Numbered from the stretch's first letter, positions 6,199-14,720 are shown. The stretch: 19,466 nt of DNA from Actinomycetes bacterium (GCA_021784205.1 JAJXTB010000042.1:1-19466); one strand, 5' to 3'. Notes: a model not told the origin generated them from the letters alone. Translations and numbers: made by a program.

Positions 6199-6357
6199 CT
6201 ACCGGTTCGCGCGACCCCTCCGGCTCAATAGCCACAGGAACCCGACGATGATCGCGATCACCACGACCTTCATCACGATCGCGATCGCCGATGCGATGAG
6301 CGATCCGAGGATCAACACGGCGATGACCGCCAGCGCTACTACTACGCCCGTTTTCAT
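6199..6357 (-). CDS. Small hydrophobic membrane protein
   Basis: 52 aa. Nearly the whole chain is hydrophobic (VVVALAVIAVLILGSLIASA, then a second stretch VVVIAIIVGFLWLL), ending in a basic tail RRGRANR. This suggests one long or two short membrane helices with a cytoplasmic positive end. The ATG at 6357 is preceded by GAAGGGCGG at suitable spacing, so the in-frame upstream extension is not needed. It lies between dinB and tRNA-Cys on the same strand. I do not recognise a family, and no function can be assigned. Confidence 0.6.
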   Translation of the reverse strand: MKTGVVVALAVIAVLILGSLIASAIAIVMKVVVIAIIVGFLWLLSRRGRANR

Positions 6358-6440
6358 GGTCCGCCCTTCGTCCCGACCAGCGACGCTGCCCAGGGGCAAC
6401 CTACCGTGTCGCGGCCACGATGGGTCGTCGGTCCCTCTGG

Positions 6441-7811
6441 CTAGGTCGCCGGCGGCCCGGCATCGGGACCAAAGGCGTTGCGGCCCCGTTGGCTCGCCAC
6501 CTGCAGGCCGTGCTCATCGAGCTCGGCGACGGTGCCAACGGCCGAGCGTCCGAAGCGTTGGCGCACTTCGTCGATGGCGTCGCGCAGCGCCTCGTAGCCG
6601 ACCTGTCGCGCGCGCGTCGCCGCCTCGATCCCTTCGCGTGCGCTGGGCGCATCGATCGTCATCGGCAACGTGAGCTGGATCTCGTGGGCGCCTCGCTCCA
6701 GGAATGACGACGCGTAGAGTCCGACCAGTCGCACGCTCTGGGTCAGCTCGACAGTCTCGGCCAGGGCCGCGCCGATCATCGCGATGGCCCCGTCGTCGTC
6801 CACGCCAAAGGAGAGGGTCTGGGACCGCGAGACGGTGCGCAGGTCGTCAAAGCGCACGACCAGGGTGATCGTGCGCGCGAGCTGGTGGTGCGCGCGCAGC
6901 GCGCGCGCCACGACCGCCGCGTGGCCGCGCGCCGCGGTCTGAACCTCGTTGAGGGTGCGCAGGGACTTCGCGAAGGTCTCGTCGTGACCGAGGGACTTCG
7001 CACCACGATCGACCACGACCTCGCGCCGGTCGTCGCCGTGGGCGTAGGCGACGAGCGTCGCCGCCATCGATGGTCCGACGTGCGTCGCGAGCGTCGACTC
7101 GTCCACCGCGCCCAGGTCGCGCACCCAGCGCAGGCCGAGCCGGTGCAGCTTGGCCGCGGTGGCCGGTCCCACGCCCCACAGGGCCTCCACCGGCAGTTCG
7201 GCGAGCCACCGCCGTTCGGTCGCCGGATCGACCCAGACGACACCCGCCCCCGGCGTGATGCGGCCGTTGACGACGCTCGGCTTGGAGCGCTTGGAGGCCA
7301 ATTTCGCGAAGAGCTTGTTGCGAGCGAGCCCCACGCCGCAGTCGAGGTGCAGCTCGTTCTCGATTCGCCCGCGCAGCGCCCAGCCGGCCGCCACCGGGTC
7401 GGTGCCCAAGCGTCGAAGCCCTCGCAGGTCGGCGAAGAGTTCGTCGAGTCCGATTGCCTCGACCATCGGGGTGAGGTCGGTCACGATGTCGCGAAAGCGT
7501 CGCGAGTACTCCTCGTAGCGATCGAATCGGCCCGGCAGGATCACCATCGCCGGACAGCGTCGTCGCGCCAGCACGCTCGGCATGCCACTGCGCACGCCGA
7601 ATCGACGCGCCTCGTAACTGGCGCTCGCGATCACCCCTCGCTCACCCGCGCCACCGACCGCGATCGGTCGACCCGCGAGCGTGGGGTCGTCAAGAATCTC
7701 GACCGAGGCGAAGAAGGCGTCGAGGTCGACGTGCAAGATGGGCGCGTCGTCGGCGGTTGGCCGGTCAGTTGGTGAGCTGGACACTGCGGAACGCTTCACC
7801 GTAGGCGACAC
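6441..7811 (-). CDS. dinB: Y-family DNA polymerase IV
   Basis: Up to 456 aa. The N-terminal ILHVDLDAFFASVE carries catalytic Asp29 and the steric-gate Phe34. ASYEARRFGVRSGMPSVLARRRCP is the fingers motif. VEAIGLDELFADL supplies the second acidic pair Asp123/Glu124, with an atypical sequence around it (most relatives have SIDEAYLD). ALWGVGPATAAKLHRLGL is the helix-hairpin-helix of the thumb. QLTLP near residue 379 sits where clamp-binding QLxLF occurs. The family performs error-prone translesion synthesis. The GTG at 7811 overlaps the upstream lmbE-like gene by 47 bp; GTG codons at 7799 or 7784 could be the real start. It is the last catalytic gene of the SOS-box operon. Confidence 0.93.
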   Translation of the reverse strand: MSPTVKRSAVSSSPTDRPTADDAPILHVDLDAFFASVEILDDPTLAGRPIAVGGAGERGVIASASYEARRFGVRSGMPSVLARRRCPAMVILPGRFDRYEEYSRRFRDIVTDLTPMVEAIGLDELFADLRGLRRLGTDPVAAGWALRGRIENELHLDCGVGLARNKLFAKLASKRSKPSVVNGRITPGAGVVWVDPATERRWLAELPVEALWGVGPATAAKLHRLGLRWVRDLGAVDESTLATHVGPSMAATLVAYAHGDDRREVVVDRGAKSLGHDETFAKSLRTLNEVQTAARGHAAVVARALRAHHQLARTITLVVRFDDLRTVSRSQTLSFGVDDDGAIAMIGAALAETVELTQSVRLVGLYASSFLERGAHEIQLTLPMTIDAPSAREGIEAATRARQVGYEALRDAIDEVRQRFGRSAVGTVAELDEHGLQVASQRGRNAFGPDAGPPAT

Positions 7812-8472
7812 CGACTGGACGTCCCGCCTGTTCGGCCCGGCCGTAGACGACTTCGCGAATCCCGTCGGTGTCGCCGCCGAGCTGGGAGGCGTGCGCCAGC
7901 ACCGCCGCGGCCTTGCGGTCGATGGTGCGCGAGACGTCGACGACGACGTCCGGCTCGTGGGTGCCGCTCAACAGGAGGTGTCGAACCTGGTGGGCCGCGC
8001 CGTACTCGGGAAAGTAGAGCGGCATCGCGGCGGCGGGTGCGACGGCGTCCAGCAGGGCCCAGCCGGTCTCGCGGTGGTCGTGGTGATTCACGTAGACCCC
8101 GCCAAAGAAGGTGGCGGTCGGGTCATGGCCGATAACGACGTCGGGACGAAGCGATCGAATGAGCGACACGAGCTCGCCGCGCAGCACGACGTCATTGACG
8201 ACGTCACCGTCGGGGTGGTCGAGGCCGACGACCGACACCACCCCGAGCAAGGCAGCCGCCTTCTCGAACTCCGAGCGACGAACGCCCCGCAGCGACTTGG
8301 CGTCGGTCTGACCTGTATGCGAACCCTTCGAGCCGTCGCACACCACCACCATGTGCACGTCACAGCCCTCGCTCGCCCACTGGGCGAGTACCCCACCGGC
8401 GGCGACGTCGGCGTCGTCGGGGTGCGCGTAGACCGCCAGTGCGCGCTGGGGTTGGAGGCGCAGGTTGCGCAC
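7765..8472 (-). CDS. PIG-L/LmbE-family deacetylase
   Basis: 235 aa. AVYAHPDDADVAAGG (residues 13-27) is the AHPDD zinc motif, and VNHHDHRETG supplies the later HxxH-type zinc ligands. GSKGSHTG and GLDHPDGDV lie between them as in the family. PIG-L proteins are zinc-dependent N-deacetylases acting on N-acetylglucosaminyl conjugates, such as mycothiol precursors or conjugates; the substrate cannot be told from this sequence. The GTG start is two bases after the nrdR stop and the 3' end overlaps dinB, so it is embedded in the SOS operon. Confidence 0.85.
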   Translation of the reverse strand: MRNLRLQPQRALAVYAHPDDADVAAGGVLAQWASEGCDVHMVVVCDGSKGSHTGQTDAKSLRGVRRSEFEKAAALLGVVSVVGLDHPDGDVVNDVVLRGELVSLIRSLRPDVVIGHDPTATFFGGVYVNHHDHRETGWALLDAVAPAAAMPLYFPEYGAAHQVRHLLLSGTHEPDVVVDVSRTIDRKAAAVLAHASQLGGDTDGIREVVYGRAEQAGRPVGVAYGEAFRSVQLTN

Positions 8473-8474
8473 CG

Positions 8475-8945
8475 TCAGCTCCGCAGTTTTGGCGCGGTCG
8501 CCTTGACGAGCATGCCGATCTCGCGCGCGAAGTCCTCGGTGCCCTCGAAGCCCTTGTAGACCGACGCGAATCGAACGTACGCGACGTCGTCGACCGGACG
8601 CAGCGCGTCGAGGGTTGCGCGTCCGATCTCTTCACTCGACACGTCCCGGTTCAACAGGCGCATGGACTCCTCAACGCTGGACGCGATACGCATCATGACA
8701 CTTTCGTCGACCGGCCGGTTCTTGCACGCCGCCCGGATCCCCATGAGGATCTTGGACTGATCGAACGGTTCGCGCTCGCCCGAGCGCTTGACCACGACGA
8801 GCCCCACCTCCTCGATTCGCTCGAAGGTCGTATATCGCTGTCCGCAGGCCGCGCATTCGCGTCGGCGGCGAATCGCCACGCCATCTTCGGCCAGGCGCGA
8901 ATCGACGACGCGGTCGTCATCAGCCGAGCAGAAGGGGCATCGCAT
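8475..8945 (-). CDS. nrdR: Transcriptional repressor NrdR
   Basis: 156 aa, typical length. MRCPFCSADDDRVVDSR provides Cys3 and Cys6, and RRRRECAACGQRYTTFER provides Cys31 and Cys34 of the zinc ribbon. An ATP-cone domain follows (VVKRSGEREPFDQSKILMGI, then RDVSSEEIGRATLDALR, then YVRFASVYKGF). NrdR binds NrdR boxes and represses ribonucleotide reductase genes in response to ATP/dATP. The ATG at 8945 gives the exact conserved N-terminus, so the longer upstream frame is rejected. It is downstream of the LysM gene by 31 bp, in an AT-richer gap that could hold its own promoter. No ribonucleotide reductase gene or clear NrdR box is in the window. Confidence 0.97.
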   Translation of the reverse strand: MRCPFCSADDDRVVDSRLAEDGVAIRRRRECAACGQRYTTFERIEEVGLVVVKRSGEREPFDQSKILMGIRAACKNRPVDESVMMRIASSVEESMRLLNRDVSSEEIGRATLDALRPVDDVAYVRFASVYKGFEGTEDFAREIGMLVKATAPKLRS

Positions 8946-8976
8946 CCCCGTCACGATACACGCAATTTTCGAGAAA

Positions 8977-9402
8977 TTATGGTATAAGCACGTGCTCACC
9001 GGGGATCACCACACTCGATCGCAATTCCGCGATGAGCCTGCGACGAGCGTACGCCGGGTCCACGGGGTTGACGAGGCGCGCAATCGACGCGACGCTGTCA
9101 CCTGGCTGGACGACGTAGACCATGCCCGACGCGAGGGTCGCGCCCGTGGCGAGATCGGTGGGCAACCCGCTGCCCGTCGTGCCTCCGAAGGCGTGACCCG
9201 GCCACGCGAGCACCACCAGGCCAAGGGCCACGGCGAGCCCAAGCAGCGCGCGCTGGCGCTGGCGACGCCGACGGGCCCGCGCGAGCCGGCGACTCGCGAG
9301 GTGCACCCCGAAGCGCCACGGAACGCTGGACTGTTCGACGAGATGCAGGTGGGGTCTGGCTGGGGGACGAATTTCGTATTCCGTGAGCGCAACTGCGGAC
9401 AT
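8977..9402 (-). CDS. LysM-domain SOS cell-division suppressor (YneA/DivS/ChiZ-like)
   Basis: 141 aa. A cytoplasmic basic N-terminal region (RRLARARRRRQRQR, about residues 38-51) is followed by one membrane helix (about 52-70) and an extracytoplasmic LysM-like domain (VYVVQPGDSVASIARLVNP to EHVLIP, about 95-141). This is the layout of the small SOS-induced septation inhibitors encoded next to lexA and nrdR in Gram-positive bacteria. The ATG at 9402 has a near-perfect Shine-Dalgarno AAGGAGG six bases upstream; a GTG eight codons earlier would lie in the LexA box. Two LexA boxes overlap its promoter. The division-inhibitor role is inferred from family and context. Confidence 0.85.
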   Translation of the reverse strand: MSAVALTEYEIRPPARPHLHLVEQSSVPWRFGVHLASRRLARARRRRQRQRALLGLAVALGLVVLAWPGHAFGGTTGSGLPTDLATGATLASGMVYVVQPGDSVASIARLVNPVDPAYARRRLIAELRSSVVIPGEHVLIP

Positions 9403-9419
9403 CGCGGCCTCCTTGTAGA

Positions 9420-9463
9420 CGAACACCTGTTCGTATCGTAGCGAACAGGTGTTCGTTTTACAA
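9420..9463 (-). promoter_or_regulatory. SOS promoter with two LexA boxes
   Basis: On the minus strand, TTGTAA (9458-9463) and TACGAT (9435-9440) are separated by exactly 17 bp, a good sigma70-type promoter. LexA box CGAACAGGTGTTCG (9442-9455, plus reading) fills the spacer. A second box, CGAACACCTGTTCG (9420-9433), covers the start region. Both are perfect CGAAC-N4-GTTCG, and their centres are 22 bp apart, about two helical turns, so two LexA dimers could sit on the same face. This should drive the LysM gene and, by read-through, nrdR, the lmbE-like gene and dinB. Confidence 0.9.
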
Positions 9464-9471
9464 GACCCCGA

Positions 9472-10839
9472 TTAGCGCGTCGTCACGAACGGACGCTCGC
9501 CTGCATCTTCCCTGGTGGCACGGCCAACACGGCCGAAGTCACTCCACGGCCGTCGTCGTCGCCGGATCAAGAGGGCCTCAGCCACCTCGTCGAGCGACCG
9601 CACCATCACGATGCGATGCTTCAACACGAGGCGTGCGCATACGCGCGCCAGTTCGGCGTCGGGGTGGTCCGCTGAGTCGGTGACCTGTCCGTCGCTGACC
9701 CAGACGATGGGCTCGCCGGCACGGCGCTGCGCTACCGCCCAGCGAAGAATTGGACCGTCGACGCCATTGCCGACGTTGCCGCTCGGCACCTGGTCGACCA
9801 CGCCGCCGCGGTCCGCGAGGACCCAGGCGTTGGGAGTCGAGCCGGTGTCACCGGGGCGATGGCTGTAGCCGACGACGAGCGAGTCGGGAGCACGTCGCGC
9901 CAGCGCCGCCAGCGACTCTCGGTCGAGGTCCATGGAGCCGGACTGGTCGATAACCACGACGCCGCCGTGGCGCCGCGAGCGCGCGGCGAATCCTCGTCGC
10001 TGCTCGTCGGTGAGCAGCCGACTGGGGTATGCCAGGACGACCCCACTCACCGAAGGGCGACGGTGGCTGACGCCGCCCGATCTCGCCCGCGCCGACCGCG
10101 TGGTCTGGGCGAAGTAGAGATCGGCGAAGTGGCCACTCGGGGGGCGACGCGCACCGGGTTGGAGCGAATGCTTGAACCGTCGCAGCGCCTCGGGGTCGGT
10201 GGGGAGCCGTGCGTCACTGACCGACGTGACCAGCCGGGCGAGGGGAATCGTGAATCCGCCGTAGCCCCGGGGCACGCCATCGACGCCACTCGACGTCGCG
10301 CCGAGGTCGCCGGCACCCGCCCCGCGCACCATCGCCTTGGCGCGAGCGCCCACCGCCCGTAGCGGTGTCGCCCACGTCGGATCGCCACGACGAACGCCGG
10401 CTACGAAGTCGCGCTCAGAACCGGTCCCGAGCACCGCCAGCAGGAAGCACACCGCCTCGAACCAGTTACCGCTACGAGCGAGTCGCTCGCCACCGAGTCG
10501 CTCGCTCCCGTCGCGCAACTCGCTGACGTCAAAGCCGAGTCGGAGCAGGATCGTGTTGACGCGCATCTCCTCGGCGCACTCGAGAGCCCGAGCGGGAATG
10601 TCGCCCACCTGGTCCATCCACTCGTGGTCGTGCGGGCTCACCCGCACGTGCACGAGTTCGTGGGCCCGCACCACCCGGGCGCGCTCGTCGCGCTCCCACG
10701 GCACCCGCAGAATCCGCTGTCCGAGATCGCAGCTCGCATCGCCCCGCCACGACGAGCCACGCTCGATGCGCCACGGCCCCGTGAGGAACCCGTCGTCGCG
10801 ACCGGTGATCAGCTCGGGAAAGACCGCGACGTCGCTCAC
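9472..10839 (-). CDS. HExxH metallopeptidase-like plus VWA-domain protein
   Basis: 455 aa. The N-terminal half has VVRAHELVHVRVSP, a HExxH zinc motif (His60, Glu61, His64), followed by ALECAEEMRVN where Glu87 or Glu90 could be the third ligand. The C-terminal half is a von Willebrand A domain beginning GGVVVIDQSGSMD, with an intact MIDAS DxSxS (Asp298, Ser300, Ser302) and later VWVSDGQVTD. This architecture resembles the DUF2201-type VWA proteins that work with MoxR AAA ATPases. The GTG start overlaps the stop of the ATPase gene (GTGA), so the two are tightly coupled. It may be a metal-dependent adaptor or peptidase remodelled by the ATPase; the substrate is unknown. The gene ends just upstream of the SOS promoter. 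Confidence 0.82.
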   Translation of the reverse strand: MSDVAVFPELITGRDDGFLTGPWRIERGSSWRGDASCDLGQRILRVPWERDERARVVRAHELVHVRVSPHDHEWMDQVGDIPARALECAEEMRVNTILLRLGFDVSELRDGSERLGGERLARSGNWFEAVCFLLAVLGTGSERDFVAGVRRGDPTWATPLRAVGARAKAMVRGAGAGDLGATSSGVDGVPRGYGGFTIPLARLVTSVSDARLPTDPEALRRFKHSLQPGARRPPSGHFADLYFAQTTRSARARSGGVSHRRPSVSGVVLAYPSRLLTDEQRRGFAARSRRHGGVVVIDQSGSMDLDRESLAALARRAPDSLVVGYSHRPGDTGSTPNAWVLADRGGVVDQVPSGNVGNGVDGPILRWAVAQRRAGEPIVWVSDGQVTDSADHPDAELARVCARLVLKHRIVMVRSLDEVAEALLIRRRRRPWSDFGRVGRATREDAGERPFVTTR

Positions 10840-11564
10840 GACAGCGCCGCGACCCGAAGCGCGTCGAGGACGGCGCTCGCCCGCGCGTCACCGAACACCA
10901 GCTCGGCCGCGCGCGACGCGCCACAGTGGCGCCGAAGCCGGTCAAACGCGTAGAAGCTGCGCAGCGAGAGCCGACGCGACTCGTCGCCCAACGAACCCGC
11001 GAGCGCGGGCCCACGAAGGTCCTCGCTCAGGCATTCGAGCGCATCGGGGTGCGGTCGGTCGACGCGCAGGCGAACTGCGAAGCGGTCGCGCAGGGCCGAT
11101 GGCAGGTCGTCGAACTCCTCGACGTTGGTCGTCATGACGACCGAGAACTCGGGGCCGGGCCTCGTCCACTCCCCCGTCTCGGGATGACGCCACCGCGCCG
11201 ACTCAAGGGAATCGGTCATGGCGAGCAGGGTACTCAACGCGTCCCCCGAGGCCCGGTCAACTTCGTCCACCACGAGGCGTCCTCCCCGACCACCGTTGGC
11301 CGCCCACGCACGGATCGCCGGTCCTTCGCGCCAGCGCCACGTGCCGTCGCCGACCGGCATCCACGTTCCGGTGATCTCGCCGGTGGTCAGGTCTTCGGTG
11401 CACACCAGGCGTTCCGCCGGACCGCGCGCGACGCCGGCGTGCAACGCGGCGTAGGTCTTGCCCGTTCCCGGCGGCCCGTACAGCACGACCCGATCGATTC
11501 CGGCCGCCAGCACATCGGCGAGGTCACGCCAGCACTGCCCCATTTCCCGCTCTTCGATGATCAT
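10836..11564 (-). CDS. MoxR-type AAA+ ATPase
   Basis: 242 aa. Walker A is LYGPPGTGKT (28-37). CTEDLTTGEITGTWMPVGDG and TWRWREGPAIRAW are the MoxR-type insert region. Walker B is RLVVDEVDR (96-104), sensor 1 is VVMTTN (142-147), and LPSALRDRF supplies the arginine finger region (near Arg159/161). MoxR ATPases act as chaperones that load or activate VWA partner proteins, and such a partner is encoded immediately downstream with a 4-bp overlap. The ATG at 11564 has GGTGGAG just upstream, so the longer frame is not used. It begins 43 bp after the MarR stop on the same strand, so read-through from the pump operon is possible. Confidence 0.9.
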   Translation of the reverse strand: MIIEEREMGQCWRDLADVLAAGIDRVVLYGPPGTGKTYAALHAGVARGPAERLVCTEDLTTGEITGTWMPVGDGTWRWREGPAIRAWAANGGRGGRLVVDEVDRASGDALSTLLAMTDSLESARWRHPETGEWTRPGPEFSVVMTTNVEEFDDLPSALRDRFAVRLRVDRPHPDALECLSEDLRGPALAGSLGDESRRLSLRSFYAFDRLRRHCGASRAAELVFGDARASAVLDALRVAALS

Positions 11565-11607
11565 CACTCCACCTTTCCGGGGACCCAATGGTCGCCGGAG
11601 GCGATGG

Positions 11608-12054
11608 TCACTGTGACGAATCGTGCGAGAGCTTCTCCAGGATGGGTAGCGCCCGCTCGAGCACGCGGCGCTCGGCGTCACTCAGCGCGTCCAGCTGTGC
11701 GCCAAGTCCCGTAGCGCGCTCCTTGCGCAGTGCCGCCAACGTCTCGCTGCCCGCCGTCGTGAGGGCGATCAGCGACGCTCGCTTGTCCGCGGGGTCCGCG
11801 GAGCGCGAGACCAGACCCGCCTCCTCGAGCGTGGCCACGACCCTCGTGGCCGCGGGCGCCGCCAGCGCCTCGTGGGTGGCCAGCGCGCTAATGCGGAGCG
11901 GACCACGCTCATCAACCGTAACGAGCGCGGAGAGTTGCGACGGGGTGAGACCGGCCGCGGCGTGCTGGCGGATCGTGCGCATCAATCGCCCGATACTGAG
12001 GTTCAGTCTCGCCGCAACGGTCACGCCGTCTCGAGTCGCGTCGTGGGTCTTCAT
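11608..12054 (-). CDS. MarR-family transcriptional regulator
   Basis: 148 aa, standard length. The winged helix runs through [67 protein letters not shown], including the DKR wing motif typical of MarR. Helices at both ends form the dimer interface. Its ATG overlaps the stop of the upstream efflux pump gene (ATGA), so pump and regulator are made together. This suggests autorepression of the operon, relieved by a pump substrate. The likely target is the palindrome at 13836-13859. Confidence 0.92.
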   Translation of the reverse strand: MKTHDATRDGVTVAARLNLSIGRLMRTIRQHAAAGLTPSQLSALVTVDERGPLRISALATHEALAAPAATRVVATLEEAGLVSRSADPADKRASLIALTTAGSETLAALRKERATGLGAQLDALSDAERRVLERALPILEKLSHDSSQ

Positions 12055-13811
12055 CGGACGACGTCGCTCTCGAGGGCCACCTCACCGGGTACGGCACCGC
12101 CAGCCAGCGCCACGTCCTCCACGTGCTCGTGCATCGAGTGCTCCGGGTGGACGTAGCGACGGCCACGAAGCGCCGAGAAGACGGCGCCGATGACGGCCAT
12201 CGCCACCGCCATCGTGAAGACGATGATCAAGCCGTGGTGGAACGGGGCGAGGATGAGCTGGGGGAAGAAGTGCTTACCGGTCAAGGTCGCCCACTGCGCG
12301 CTCGAGACATGCGCCACCGCTTGGCTGCCGAGCAGGCTCTTGAGGGGATTGAAGCCGAGGAAGGAGGAGAACAGGCTGCCCACCGCGGGCAGCTGGGCCA
12401 CGGCGTGCGCCTGGGCCGCACTCACGCCGTGCGCGGCGAGCCCCTTGTACATGGCCGCGGGCAGCGTGTTGGTCAGACCCACGATCATCAAGGAGAAGAA
12501 CACGCCGATGGAGAGCACCATGCCGGAGTTCATGAACGCTGCCTGGATGCCCGCCGCACCACCGCGCTCGTTGGCCGCCACGCTGTTCATGATCGCCGTC
12601 GAGTTTGGCGCCGAGAACATGCCACCGCCCAGTCCGTTCAGCGCGACCAAGATCGCGAAGTACTGGTAGTGGAAGTTCGTCGGGAGCATCAACAGTCCGA
12701 TGAAGCTGAAGGCGAAGAGCAGCAGGCCCGTCGTCGAGAGGATCCGCGCGCCGTGGCGGTCCGAGAGATAGCCCGAGACCGGGCCGGCGACGAGGAAGCC
12801 GAGGGTGAGCGGCAGTAGGTAGATGCCGGCCCAGAGTGGCGTCGAGGCGTAGCTGTAGCCGTGCAGCGGCAGCCAGATCCCCTGGAGCCAGATGATCAGC
12901 ATGAACTGCAGACCGCCTCGGGCGATGGCGGCGAGTAGTCCCGCCACGCTGCCCGTGAAGAACGCGCGAATCTTGAAGAGCCGAAGATTGAACATCGGCG
13001 AGGCGACGCGCATCTCGATCACGAAGAAGGCCGCGAGGAAGACCAGACCGATGGCGAAGGCGGCGAGCACCCGGGGCGACGTCCAGCCCATCGAGCTCGT
13101 GCCGTAGGGCTGGATGCCGTAGACGATCGCCGCCAGCAGCGAGGTGAGGCCGATCGCGAAGGTGGCGTTGCCCCACCAGTCGATGGTGGCGTTCGCCCGC
13201 TCGCCGTTGTCACGAAGGCTGAGGTACCCCCAGATCGTGCCGAAGATGCCGACGGGAACCGAGACCCAGAACACGAGCCGCCAGTCGCCGATCGAGAGCA
13301 GTCCGCCCAGGATCAGCCCGACGAATGAGCCGCCGATAGCGGCCACCTGGTTGATGCCCATCGCGAATCCCCGCTGGTCGGGCGGGAAGGCGTCGACGAT
13401 GATGGCACTGGAGTTGGCGAACAGCATGGCGCCGCCCACCCCTTGCACGAGCCGCCACAGCACAAGCCACAGGGCGCCGGCTCCGTGACGGAACGGGTCG
13501 AGCGCGAGCAAGATCGAGGCGACCGAGAACACCGCGAAGCCCAAGTTGTAGATGCGTACGCGGCCCTTGATGTCGCCGAGCCTGCCCAGGCTGATCACCA
13601 GCACCGCGGTGACCAGCAGGTATCCCTGCAAGAGCCACAACAGGTAGCCCACGTTGCCCGCCGACAGCGGGTTGATACCCACGCCGCGGAAGATCGCCGG
13701 CAGGGAGATCAAGATGATCGAGCCGTTGATCGTGGCCATGAAGATCCCCAACGTGGTATTCGTGAGCGCGATCCACTTATAGCGATCCGGGTGTGCGTGT
13801 TTCAATGCCAT
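12051..13811 (-). CDS. DHA2-type (EmrB/QacA) MFS multidrug efflux transporter
   Basis: 586 aa with about 14 hydrophobic helices, as in drug:H+ antiporters of the DHA2 group. The N-terminus [26 protein letters not shown] matches the first helix, where many relatives have an acidic residue (LDxTIVNVALP) but here the sequence is [18 protein letters not shown] is the loop 2-3 motif A, and [20 protein letters not shown] is motif B/C. A long extracytoplasmic loop (about residues 430-500) precedes the last helix. The ATG at 13811 has AAGGGG upstream. It is the first gene of the MFS-MarR operon; substrates cannot be predicted. Confidence 0.92.
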   Translation of the reverse strand: MALKHAHPDRYKWIALTNTTLGIFMATINGSIILISLPAIFRGVGINPLSAGNVGYLLWLLQGYLLVTAVLVISLGRLGDIKGRVRIYNLGFAVFSVASILLALDPFRHGAGALWLVLWRLVQGVGGAMLFANSSAIIVDAFPPDQRGFAMGINQVAAIGGSFVGLILGGLLSIGDWRLVFWVSVPVGIFGTIWGYLSLRDNGERANATIDWWGNATFAIGLTSLLAAIVYGIQPYGTSSMGWTSPRVLAAFAIGLVFLAAFFVIEMRVASPMFNLRLFKIRAFFTGSVAGLLAAIARGGLQFMLIIWLQGIWLPLHGYSYASTPLWAGIYLLPLTLGFLVAGPVSGYLSDRHGARILSTTGLLLFAFSFIGLLMLPTNFHYQYFAILVALNGLGGGMFSAPNSTAIMNSVAANERGGAAGIQAAFMNSGMVLSIGVFFSLMIVGLTNTLPAAMYKGLAAHGVSAAQAHAVAQLPAVGSLFSSFLGFNPLKSLLGSQAVAHVSSAQWATLTGKHFFPQLILAPFHHGLIIVFTMAVAMAVIGAVFSALRGRRYVHPEHSMHEHVEDVALAGGAVPGEVALESDVVR

Positions 13812-13835
13812 CGACGAGCCCCTTCGCTTTGAGAT

Positions 13836-13861
13836 TAGTTACTTGTTGATAAGTAACTATA
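13836..13861 (-). promoter_or_regulatory. MarR-type operator over the efflux promoter
   Basis: TAGTTACTT (13836-13844) and AAGTAACTA (13851-13859) form a perfect 9-bp inverted repeat with a 6-bp spacer. On the minus strand a -10 candidate TATAGT (13856-13861) overlaps the upstream arm, so the site covers the -10 to +1 zone. The AT-rich palindrome stands out from its GC-rich surroundings and is the obvious binding site for the co-encoded MarR protein. Confidence 0.78.
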
Positions 13862-13979
13862 TGCGCTTCCCGCAGGGACAGTGACACCCGTCGCTCGAGA
13901 TGCCGTGACCAGTCGCTCAATCCGGAACCCGGATGATGCGCAGCCCGCGCGGCGTCGAACCCTTCAGCTCGCCTGCAAC

Positions 13980-13999
13980 GCCGGTGCCGGCGCACCGGC
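13980..13999 (-). terminator. GC hairpin after livF
   Basis: GCCGGTGC and GCACCGGC form a perfect 8-bp stem with a CGGC loop, seven bases beyond the livF stop. No U-tract follows on the minus strand, so termination is plausible but not shown. Confidence 0.45.
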
Positions 14000-14006
14000 G
14001 CGGTGC

Positions 14007-14720
14007 CTAGGACTCGACGTTCTCGCCGAGGTAGACCGCACGGACTCGCGCGTCGGTCAGCAGGTTCGCGGCGCTGTCGCCGAAGACGATCCGACCGTTT
14101 TCCATCACGTAACCGCGATCGGCGAGACGCAGCGCCTGGGCCGCGTTCTGCTCGACCAACAAGACCGTGGTCCCGCTGTCGCGAATCTCGCCGATGATTC
14201 GAAAGATCGTGTCAACGATCATCGGTGCGAGGCCCATCGAGGGCTCGTCGAGCAGGAGCAGCCGTGGCTGTCCCATCAAGGCGCGCCCGATCGCGAGCAT
14301 CTGCTGCTCGCCGCCAGACAGGTTGCCGCCGATCTGCTTGCGGCGCTCCTTGAGAATCGGGAACGTCTCGTACATCCGCTCGAGGTCCTCACTGTAGGAA
14401 CCGCGTCGACGGAAGGCACCGATCTCGAGGTTCTCCTCCACCGTCATCTGCGGGAAGATTCGCCGACCTTCGGGGACGTGACCGATGCCGAGGGACGTAA
14501 ACATATGGGCCTTGGTCTTGGTGACGTCCTGGCCCTCGAAGATGATGTGCCCGCTCTGGGGTGCGTGCAGGCCCGACAGCATCCGAAGCGTCGTGGACTT
14601 GCCCGCGCCGTTGGCCCCCAGCAGTGTGACGATCTCGCCCTGATTCACTTCGAAGGAAATTCCGTGCAGCGCGGTGATCGCGCCGTAGCGCACGACTGCC
14701 TCGCGTACTTCGAGCATCAC
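14007..14720 (-). CDS. livF: Branched-chain amino acid ABC transporter ATP-binding protein LivF
   Basis: 237 aa, the usual LivF size. Walker A is GANGAGKST (35-43), the signature is LSGGEQQ (134-140), Walker B is RLLLLDEP (153-160), and the switch His region is replaced by LLVEQN as is normal for LivF. GHVPEGRRIFPQMTVEENL is the LivF-specific Q-loop neighbourhood. It hydrolyses ATP with LivG to power uptake. The GTG at 14720 overlaps the livG stop; ATG 14717 is an equally good start. It is the last gene of the operon. Confidence 0.95.
   Translation of the reverse strand: MMLEVREAVVRYGAITALHGISFEVNQGEIVTLLGANGAGKSTTLRMLSGLHAPQSGHIIFEGQDVTKTKAHMFTSLGIGHVPEGRRIFPQMTVEENLEIGAFRRRGSYSEDLERMYETFPILKERRKQIGGNLSGGEQQMLAIGRALMGQPRLLLLDEPSMGLAPMIVDTIFRIIGEIRDSGTTVLLVEQNAAQALRLADRGYVMENGRIVFGDSAANLLTDARVRAVYLGENVES

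Noticed and set aside
8946..8999. Extended NrdR start at 8999
   Set aside because: The zinc-ribbon MRCPFC begins exactly at the ATG at 8945 as in the family; the extension overlaps the LysM gene.
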